A stretch of 9,438 nt of DNA, from the NCBI GenBank assembly GCA_934645275.1, contig CAKUDW010000061.1, forward strand, positions 1-9,438, written 5' to 3'. Position 1 is the first letter of the stretch. Each line of letters starts with the position of its first letter. A model generated the notes under the pieces. That model searched no databases, was not told where the DNA came from, and was given only the letters and a program-made list of their open reading frames with translations. A program made the translations under genes and the position numbers. This DNA is from an uncultured Clostridia bacterium. Its GTDB lineage: Bacteria > Bacillota_A > Clostridia > Christensenellales > Aristaeellaceae. Below are positions 4,926-9,438 of the stretch, piece by piece.

Positions 4926-7385
4926 ATGGCAAAACAGATTTTTATCGATCCTGTGGAACGCCGCAAACCATCTTTCGAACACTTTCAGGATATTCCGGTC
5001 AATCAGTACCAGAAACAGATGGCGGATGTGCGAAACGCCTACACAGATCAGGAGTTAAAGGACATTCTCCACGATATGTTGGCCATCCGTACCTTTGAAA
5101 ACATGCTGCAGGATCTACGCATGACCGGCAAGTATAACGGCGTAGAATACACCTATTCCGGCCCGGCGCATCTGTGCATCGGTCAGGAGTGCGCCGCCGT
5201 CGGCCAGGCGTTCGCGCTGGATGAGCACGATTTCATCTTTGGAACCCATCGCGGACATGGCGAGCTGATCGCCAAAGGCCTGCGCACTATTCGTCTGCTC
5301 AGCGACGCACAGCTTCAAACCATTATGGAAGAATCCTGCGCGGGCGCGCAGCTGGACATTGTGCGCCGCGGTTTCAACGGCAATATCAGGGAGCTGGCGC
5401 AGCGCTTTTTCATGTATGGCATCATGGCGGAAATATTCGGCCGCAAGACGGGCTTTGCAGAAGGCCTGGGCAATTCCATGCACGCCTTCTTTATTCCCTT
5501 CGGCATTTATCCCAACAACGCCATCGTCGGCGGTTCCGCACCGATTGCAACGGGCGCGGCGCTGTTTAAGAAAGTGGCGAAGCAGGCGGGCATCTGCGTG
5601 GCCAACGCCGGTGACGGCTCTGTGGGCTGCGGCCCGGTATGGGAATCCATGAATTTTGCCTCCATGGACCAGCTTCACACCTTGTGGGACGACAAGGGCG
5701 GCCTGCCTGTACTGTTTAACTTCGTCAATAACGGCTACGGTATGGGCGGCCAGACCTGCGGTGAAACCATGGCGTTTAATGTCCTTGCGCGCATAGGCGC
5801 GGGCATCAATCCGGATCAGATGCATGCCGAACGCGTAGACGGTTTCAATGTCTTTGCTGTAATCGACGCGGTTCGCCGCAAAAAGGAACTGCTGCTGAAT
5901 GGGCAGGGCCCGGCGCTGCTGGACGTCGTGAGCTATCGCTTCTGCGGTCATTCCACCTCAGACGCCAACCCCAACCGCACCCGTGAGGAAATAGATGCAT
6001 GGGTCGCACAGGATGCGCTGGCCGATTACGAGCGTCAGCTTCAGGAAAATGGCGTTATGACTGCCGAAGAAATTGAGCGCATGAAAGCGGACATCGCCGC
6101 GCTGAATTTCGCAATGTTTGAGCTGGCTACGGATACGAAGCTTTCACCCCGAATGGATCTCCACGCTCACCGCGACAGCATTGAAAAGCACATGTTCTCC
6201 AATCAGCACATTCCCGCGCTGGCCGAGGGCACGCCGCGCGTCTGGGGCGCGCTGGAGGAAAATCCGCGCTGGAAACAGGTGCAAAAGCGCGGTCGCTTTG
6301 CCATTCGGAATGGTGTAGAGCTTTCGCCGGGCAACGTCTATCAGATTCGCGATGCAATTTTTGAGGCCATGCTGGAAGCGTTCTATCGCGATCCTACGCT
6401 GGTTTCCTTCGGTGAAGATCTGCGCGACTGGGGCAGTGCGTACGGGGCGTACAAGGGATTGGAAAAATCCGTTCCTTATGAACGGCTCTTCAACGCGCCG
6501 ATTTCCGAATCCGCCATTATTTCAGCTTCCGTCGGCTACGCCATGCTGGGCGGCCGCGCCGCGCCGGAACTAATGTACTGCGATTTCCTCGGCCGTGCGG
6601 GCGATGAAGTTCTTAACCAGCTCGCCAAGTGGCAGGGTATGACTGCCGGGCAACTGAAAATGCCGGTTCTCGTCCGCATGGGCGTCGGTTCCAAATACGG
6701 CGCGCAGCATTCGCAGGATTGGTCGTCCCTGTGCGCGCATGTACCGGGCCTGAAGGTAATCTATCCGGTTACGCCCTACGACATGAAGGGCCTGCTCAAC
6801 AGCGCACTGACCGGAACTGACCCGGTAATGTGTTTGGAATGCCAGTCGCTTTATGGCAAGGGAGAATTCTTCCACGAGGGCGGCGTGCCGACGGATTATT
6901 ATGAGATTCCCATCGGCGAACCCGATGTAAAGCGCGTGGGAAAGGATTTGACCATCCTGACCATTGGCCCGACGCTCTATCGCGCGCTGGATGCGGCAAA
7001 GCGTTTCCAGGCCGAGTTTGGCATTGAATGCGAAGTAATCGATGCGCGCAGCATCGTTCCGTTCAATTATGCGCCAGTGCTTGAGTCCGTAAAGAAGACT
7101 GGACGAATCATTATTGCAAGCGACGCATGCCAGCGCGGCTCCATCATCAATGACTTTGCGGAAAACATCTCGCAGATGGCGTTTGACGATTTGGATGCGC
7201 CTGTAACCGTTCTGGGCGCGCGCAACTGGATCACACCGGTCTATGAACTGGAAAAAGACTTTTTCCCGCAGGCAGACTGGTTCCTGGATGTTTACCACCA
7301 GCGCATCTGCCCCCTGCCGGGTTACACCCCCATACATCCCTTCACGGCCGAGGAAGACCTGCGGCGCGGGCAGCTGGGCGTCTGA
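4926..7385 (+). CDS. Fused alpha-beta ThDP-dependent dehydrogenase E1 (acetoin / 2-oxoacid dehydrogenase type)
   Basis: An 819-aa cytoplasmic thiamine-diphosphate enzyme in which the alpha and beta chains, usually separate (as in AcoA/AcoB or PdhA/PdhB), are joined. The alpha half (about 40-400) shows H-R-G-H-G (108-112, acetoin-dehydrogenase style), A-E-I-F-G-R-K-T-G, the ThDP/Mg motif G-D-G (229-231) ending at N-N-G-Y-G-M-G (Asn269), and R-F-C-G-H-S-T-S-D (338-346) followed by N-R-T-R-E-E-I. The beta half (about 480-800) shows G-E-D-L with Glu497 as the expected cofactor-activating residue, A-P-I-S-E-S, E-L-M-Y-C-D-F, G-A-Q-H-S-Q (His595), and P-G-L-K-V-I-Y-P. Two insertions stand out: about 42 residues (119-160) and about 10 residues (250-259). 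E1 enzymes decarboxylate 2-oxoacids or cleave acetoin and normally hand the acyl group to a lipoyl E2; no E2, E3 or lipoyl domain is in the window. The start is supported by GGGAGG at 4912-4917. Confidence 0.93.
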   Translation: MAKQIFIDPVERRKPSFEHFQDIPVNQYQKQMADVRNAYTDQELKDILHDMLAIRTFENMLQDLRMTGKYNGVEYTYSGPAHLCIGQECAAVGQAFALDEHDFIFGTHRGHGELIAKGLRTIRLLSDAQLQTIMEESCAGAQLDIVRRGFNGNIRELAQRFFMYGIMAEIFGRKTGFAEGLGNSMHAFFIPFGIYPNNAIVGGSAPIATGAALFKKVAKQAGICVANAGDGSVGCGPVWESMNFASMDQLHTLWDDKGGLPVLFNFVNNGYGMGGQTCGETMAFNVLARIGAGINPDQMHAERVDGFNVFAVIDAVRRKKELLLNGQGPALLDVVSYRFCGHSTSDANPNRTREEIDAWVAQDALADYERQLQENGVMTAEEIERMKADIAALNFAMFELATDTKLSPRMDLHAHRDSIEKHMFSNQHIPALAEGTPRVWGALEENPRWKQVQKRGRFAIRNGVELSPGNVYQIRDAIFEAMLEAFYRDPTLVSFGEDLRDWGSAYGAYKGLEKSVPYERLFNAPISESAIISASVGYAMLGGRAAPELMYCDFLGRAGDEVLNQLAKWQGMTAGQLKMPVLVRMGVGSKYGAQHSQDWSSLCAHVPGLKVIYPVTPYDMKGLLNSALTGTDPVMCLECQSLYGKGEFFHEGGVPTDYYEIPIGEPDVKRVGKDLTILTIGPTLYRALDAAKRFQAEFGIECEVIDARSIVPFNYAPVLESVKKTGRIIIASDACQRGSIINDFAENISQMAFDDLDAPVTVLGARNWITPVYELEKDFFPQADWFLDVYHQRICPLPGYTPIHPFTAEEDLRRGQLGV

Positions 7386-7717
7386 CACAGATTCTACGCA
7401 CATGAAGCGTGCGTAACCGCTCTCAATAAAGCAGTTACGCTGCAAGGCTGTCGAAAGAACTCCAGCAGCGAAGCGCTAAAAATTACCAGCGCATTCCTTC
7501 AAAAGCCGTCGACTGGTAAAACGCCTGTTTTGCCAGTTCCTACAAAACAGGCGTTCAGTTCAAACATCATTGAACTGAACGCTTGCAATTCTATATGGGC
7601 CCAAACTTTCTTTTGTTCAAACCATTGTGCATCTTACGCAGACGCACAGAATGTTTTCGAGCAACGCGAATACAGCCTCCATAACGGCTTTTCTCTGTCT
7701 CCGATTGATTTAGCCCC
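7386..7717. other. Convergent intergenic region rich in overlapping hairpins
   Basis: No credible gene is seen. The E1 gene ends to the left and the minus-strand zinc-ribbon gene ends to the right, so this is a shared 3' region. Inverted repeats are 7395-7401/7409-7415 (7 bp), 7411-7417/7434-7440 (7 bp), 7473-7477/7488-7492 (5 bp), and a dense chain at 7512-7582 listed separately. The hairpins lack good T-tracts on either strand. They may act as transcript-end protectors or Rho-type ends rather than classic intrinsic terminators. From about 7583 to 7717 I see nothing definite. Confidence 0.5.
7512..7582. repeat. Chain of three mutually exclusive perfect or near-perfect hairpins
   Basis: Stem A pairs 7512-7522 with 7527-7537 (11 bp, one G-U, loop gcct). 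Stem B pairs 7520-7532 with 7543-7555 (13 bp perfect, 10-nt loop). Stem C pairs 7551-7563 with 7570-7582 (13 bp perfect, 6-nt loop). A and B share bases, and B and C share 7551-7555, so either A plus C or B alone can form. This layout resembles alternating anti-terminator/terminator stems, but no T-tract follows stem C on the plus strand. Confidence 0.7.
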
Positions 7718-7930
7718 TCATTTTTCCGGCCTTGCGCCGTATTTCTCGGCGCTGCGCAGAGCCGGATCATCCTGCGCCTCCGCGTGAAAAACATAGCCGC
7801 ATTCGCAGCGGAAATCCGCCACCAGGCGCCCCCGGCGCGCGAATACCTCTACCTCCCGCCCGCAAACCGGACAGACGCGTTCTTCAGGAACGGGCGTTTT
7901 ATATTTTGCTTCACAGCCTTCAAGATTCAT
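7718..7930 (-). CDS. Small zinc-ribbon protein, 70 aa
   Basis: A small soluble protein with one probable zinc ribbon: C20-P-V-C23-G and C42-E-C44-G, that is CxxC then CxC, separated by a short basic-hydrophobic beta segment (E-V-E-V-F-A-R-R-G-R-L-V-A-D-F). An upstream in-frame Met would give 116 aa. The internal start is chosen because GGAGG sits 9 nt before it on the minus strand (plus coordinates 7940-7944) and the extra 46 residues look non-conserved. The C-terminal 25 residues are charged and probably disordered. It is divergent from the HTH/TetR operon and convergent with the E1 operon. I do not recognise a specific family; zinc ribbons of this size may bind nucleic acid or protein. No terminator is obvious downstream on its strand. 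Confidence 0.66.
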   Translation of the reverse strand: MNLEGCEAKYKTPVPEERVCPVCGREVEVFARRGRLVADFRCECGYVFHAEAQDDPALRSAEKYGARPEK

Positions 7931-7939
7931 GCAAAAATA

Positions 7940-7944
7940 CCTCC
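7940..7944 (-). promoter_or_regulatory. Ribosome binding site that sets the zinc-ribbon start
   Basis: The plus strand reads cctcc, i.e. GGAGG on the minus strand, 9 nt before the ATG at 7930. It decides for the 70-aa form over the longer 116-aa frame, whose start at 8068 has no comparable site. Confidence 0.7.
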
Positions 7945-7979
7945 AAATAACATAATGTCGGATGCGCTGCACAGTTTGC

Positions 7980-7993
7980 GCCTGTCGACAGGC
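7980..7993. promoter_or_regulatory. 14-bp perfect palindrome in the divergent intergenic region
   Basis: The sequence gcctgtcgacaggc is a perfect uninterrupted palindrome, typical of a dimeric regulator's operator. It lies about 50 nt upstream of the zinc-ribbon start and about 115 nt upstream of the HTH promoter -35 box. The bases 7978-7984 can instead pair with 7997-8003 (7 bp), so an alternative hairpin exists. The binder is unknown; the adjacent TetR or HTH protein is a natural candidate. Confidence 0.45.
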
Positions 7994-8055
7994 TGCCAGG
8001 CGCCAATGCGGCGTGCTTTGCGCTTCACTTATATTCATGTCCTGCGCGGCATAAT

Positions 8056-8075
8056 TTGAAACATGCATTGAAACA
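8056..8075. repeat. 8-nt direct repeat ttgaaaca, 12-nt period
   Basis: ttgaaaca occurs at 8056-8063 and again at 8068-8075, with an atgcat palindrome in between. It lies about 30 nt upstream of the HTH operon -35 box, close to an AT-rich tract. It could be a tandem regulator site; chance is possible. Confidence 0.35.
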
Positions 8076-8106
8076 GAATTTTTTCTTTCGTTTCGTGTAG
8101 ATTTTA

Positions 8107-8135
8107 TTGAACACCTGCCTAAAAAATGCTATAAT
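8107..8135 (+). promoter_or_regulatory. Sigma-A promoter of the HTH-TetR operon, extended -10
   Basis: A -35 TTGAAC (8107-8112), an exact 17-nt spacer, and a -10 TATAAT (8130-8135) preceded by TGC, giving an extended -10. AT-rich sequence upstream (8076-8106) could act as an UP element. Transcription would begin near 8142, about 35 nt before the HTH start codon. An 8-bp palindrome, gttcgaac (8149-8156), falls just after the predicted start point, where a repressor could block it. Confidence 0.85.
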
Positions 8136-8176
8136 TGGCTCCAGAAAGGTTCGAACGAAGCTGGAGATGATGCAAA

Positions 8177-8425
8177 ATGGACTGCGCCTATTCCTACGAC
8201 CGGCTATGGAAGCTGCTGATCGACAAGGGCATGAAGAAGAAGGATTTGCAGGCGCAGGCGCACATCAGCTCCGCGGTCATCGCCAAGATGGGGCGGCGCA
8301 GGCCGGTAAATCTGGAAACGCTGGGCAAGATATGCCGGGTGCTGCGCTGCGATTTAAACGACGTTGTTGAAATCATTGAAGAAAGGGAGCAACAGCCATG
8401 CCGTCTTTTACGCGAAAAGCCATAA
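8177..8425 (+). CDS. Cro/CI-type HTH mini-regulator (HTH_26-like), 82 aa
   Basis: A single-domain DNA-binding protein. The pattern Y-D-R-L-W-K-L-L-I-D-K-G-M-K-K-K-D-L, then S-S-A-V-I-A-K-M-G-R-R-R-P-V-N-L-E-T-L-G-K-I-C and C-D-L-N-D-V-V-E-I-I is the classic five-helix XRE fold seen in small clostridial regulators such as YozG-like proteins. The recognition helix is around residues 33-40 and is followed by a basic patch (G-R-R-R). The last roughly 15 residues are a charged tail outside the fold. The start is supported by GGAG at 8162-8165 and by the strong promoter just upstream. Its 3' end overlaps the TetR gene by 28 nt, so the two are co-transcribed and probably translationally coupled. It may control its own operon and perhaps the divergent zinc-ribbon gene. 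Confidence 0.86.
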   Translation: MDCAYSYDRLWKLLIDKGMKKKDLQAQAHISSAVIAKMGRRRPVNLETLGKICRVLRCDLNDVVEIIEEREQQPCRLLREKP

Positions 8426-8964
8426 TGGAGGCCTTTGTACAGCTGCTAAACGAGCGCCCGGTGAATAAAATCGCCATTAAAGATATTGTCGAAGTGTGCG
8501 GCATCAATCGAAACACCTTCTACTATCACTTTCAGGATTTACCGAGCCTGATCGAAGCCATTGCGAAGGACGAGGTGGACTTCGTAATCAGCAAGTACGC
8601 GCGCGTCGAATCCTATGAGCAGTGCTTGAACATTGTTGTGGAATTCATATTGAAGAACCGCAAAGCCACGTTGCACCTGTACAATTCCACAAACCGCGAC
8701 ATGTACGGCCGATACCTGATGAACATCTGCCAGTACGTCGTGGAAACCTATTTCAACACCGCCTTTGCCGGGCGGCGTCTGAGCGCGTGGGATCGATCCG
8801 TCATCATCACTTCTTATAAGTGCCACTGTTACGGCCTGTTTATCGACTGGCTGAACAGCGGCCTGAAGGAGGACATATTGCCGATGCTGTCGCGGATGTG
8901 CGAGCTGCGCGACGGCATGATCGAAGAAATGTTCAGCCGCGCGGAACAGTCGGCCTCCGCCTGA
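8398..8964 (+). CDS. TetR/AcrR-family transcriptional regulator, 188 aa
   Basis: A one-component regulator that probably acts as a dimeric repressor. The N-terminal HTH (about 1-50) has the family pattern: T-R-K-A-I-M-E-A-F-V-Q-L-L, then K-I-A-I-K-D-I-V-E-V-C-G-I-N-R-N-T-F-Y-Y-H-F, the typical recognition helix. The rest is an all-helical ligand and dimer domain ending with S-Y-K-C-H-C-Y-G-L-F-I-D-W-L-N-S-G-L-K-E-D, the pattern of the YcgE/DhaS-like C-terminal groups. Length is normal. ATG 8398 is chosen because AGGGAG (8384-8389) lies 8 nt before it. The ATG at 8425, which overlaps the HTH stop as TAATG, lacks a ribosome site and would cut the first HTH helix. The gene ends just before a strong terminator. 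The ligand and targets are unknown; the DUF308 gene beyond the terminator or its own promoter are plausible. Confidence 0.92.
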   Translation: MPSFTRKAIMEAFVQLLNERPVNKIAIKDIVEVCGINRNTFYYHFQDLPSLIEAIAKDEVDFVISKYARVESYEQCLNIVVEFILKNRKATLHLYNSTNRDMYGRYLMNICQYVVETYFNTAFAGRRLSAWDRSVIITSYKCHCYGLFIDWLNSGLKEDILPMLSRMCELRDGMIEEMFSRAEQSASA

Positions 8965-8992
8965 AATCAGCCGCATATCCCCTACTTTTTGT

Positions 8993-9047
8993 GCATCCGG
9001 CACGATTTGCCTAGTTTTTCAGCAAATCGTGCCGGATGCCTGTTTTT
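8993..9047 (+). terminator. Strong intrinsic terminator after the TetR gene
   Basis: An 18-bp perfect stem (8993-9010 with 9022-9039) with an 11-nt loop is followed by tgttttt (9041-9047). It lies about 29 nt after the TetR stop. It ends the HTH-TetR transcript and separates it from the DUF308-like gene. On the minus strand the flank is A-rich rather than T-rich, so it is not bidirectional. Confidence 0.9.
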
Positions 9048-9071
9048 GGGGCAGGCGGCGGCAACTGTCCA

Positions 9072-9100
9072 TGGCGAAAGCGCTCCGGCAGAGTTATACT
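9072..9100 (+). promoter_or_regulatory. Possible promoter of the DUF308-like gene
   Basis: TATACT at 9095-9100 is a good -10 box. The -35 at 17-nt spacing (tggcga, 9072-9077) is weak. The position suits the gene start at 9164, leaving a leader of about 58 nt. The terminator just upstream makes a separate promoter likely. Confidence 0.4.
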
Positions 9101-9163
9101 GTGAGCATGGATGACGGGCGCATGTGCGCGCCGCCGAATTTCACCGTCTGGGAGGGAAAAACG

Positions 9164-9438
9164 ATGCGTTCCACCAAAGCCGTTCGAATTGCAAAGACCG
9201 GCTGCATCATCGCATCGGCGCTGCTGATGGCGCTGGGTGTGCTGATGATCGCATGGCCCGGCCTTTCGATTTCGCTGGTCGGAATCGTAGCGGGCGCGAT
9301 GTTGATCGCGCTGGGCATTTTAAAGCTGATGGGCTATTTTTCAAGGGATATGTATCAGCTGGCCTTTCAGTATGATCTGGCCTTCGGCCTGCTGCTGATG
9401 GCGCTGGGCGTATTGCTTCTGATGCAGCCCAACCGCGC
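9164..9438 (+). CDS. DUF308/HdeD-like membrane protein, 3' end missing
   Basis: The first 91 codons of a small integral membrane protein that runs off the window. The ATG at 9164 follows GGGAGG at 9150-9155. After a short basic start (M-R-S-T-K-A-V-R-I-A-K) come three hydrophobic segments, about residues 13-33, 36-57 and 70-90. They are separated by a W-P-G turn and a polar loop, S-R-D-M-Y-Q. The repeated pattern G-x-L-L-M-A-L-G-V-L followed by a Pro-containing turn is typical of DUF308 proteins, which are built from repeated two-helix hairpins. In enterobacteria HdeD, a relative, is linked to acid resistance; no function is established for clostridial members. An exact 18-nt DNA repeat encodes the repeated L-L-M-A-L-G. 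It is probably transcribed separately from the TetR operon. Confidence 0.76.
   Translation, partial: MRSTKAVRIAKTGCIIASALLMALGVLMIAWPGLSISLVGIVAGAMLIALGILKLMGYFSRDMYQLAFQYDLAFGLLLMALGVLLLMQPNR

Noticed and set aside
5115..5951. Minus-strand open frame of 278 aa over the E1 alpha half
   Set aside because: Same reason: full overlap with a conserved catalytic domain on the other strand.
6570..7445. Minus-strand open frame of 291 aa over the E1 beta half
   Set aside because: It is antisense to conserved E1 motifs. No start signal or recognisable domain is present.
583..7577. Shared cagttca/tgaactg halves in the hairpins at 581-613 and 7551-7582, and gttcagtt at 4747
   Set aside because: Seven to eight shared bases in stems of different flanks are too few to claim a repeat family.
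7530..7787. Plus-strand 85-aa open frame in the hairpin region
   Set aside because: It starts inside hairpin B, has no ribosome site, no motif, and runs antisense into the zinc-ribbon gene.
7931..8068. Longer N-terminus for the zinc-ribbon protein (116 aa)
   Set aside because: It lacks a ribosome site and would cover the probable promoter and palindrome region; the internal start has a clean GGAGG.
8107..8370. 87-aa plus-strand frame beginning at the -35 box
   Set aside because: Its start lies upstream of the predicted transcription start and it is out of frame with the clear HTH protein.
1..9438. CRISPR array, tRNA, rRNA or insertion sequence
   Set aside because: No regularly spaced repeats, cloverleaf-type sequence, rRNA core or transposase frame was seen on either strand.

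Overview
The window comes from a bacterium that is probably a member of the Firmicutes (Clostridia-like, perhaps an uncultured gut or rumen lineage). The reasons are strong AGGAGG-type ribosome binding sites before almost every gene, moderate GC, tight co-directional operon packing, and protein styles typical of clostridia: Cro/CI-type mini-regulators, TetR proteins with a GINRNTFYYHF recognition helix, and DUF308-like membrane proteins. This lineage call is an inference; no rRNA or marker gene is present.

Region 1 (1-7385, all + strand) is one transport-plus-catabolism cluster. It begins inside a sugar-type substrate-binding protein gene. A 13-bp perfect hairpin follows, then a first permease, a double-domain sugar ATPase, a second and different permease, a small vicinal-oxygen-chelate (VOC) protein, and finally, after a 229-nt structured gap, an 819-aa thiamine-diphosphate 2-oxoacid/acetoin-type dehydrogenase E1 with alpha and beta halves fused. 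The first five genes form a complete CUT2/ribose-type importer with a permease heterodimer. The last two genes suggest that the imported compound, or a product of it, is processed by a metal-dependent VOC enzyme and a ThDP C-C cleaving enzyme. No E2, E3 or lipoyl domain is seen.

Region 2 (7386-7717) is a 332-nt convergent intergenic stretch packed with hairpins. Several of them overlap, so that forming one excludes its neighbour. A 70-aa zinc-ribbon protein gene lies beyond it on the minus strand (7718-7930).

Region 3 (7931-8964) is a divergent control region with a 14-bp palindrome, an 8-nt direct repeat and a near-consensus extended -10 promoter. That promoter drives a two-gene regulator operon: a Cro/CI-type HTH mini-protein overlapping a TetR-family regulator by 28 nt. 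An 18-bp perfect intrinsic terminator follows.

Region 4 (9095-9438) is a likely promoter and the start of a DUF308/HdeD-like membrane protein cut off by the window end.

The most interesting items are the pairing of a sugar importer with a fused, apparently partner-less E1 enzyme that carries two insertions, and an ATPase in which one of the two composite ATP sites has lost key residues from both contributing domains while the other is intact.
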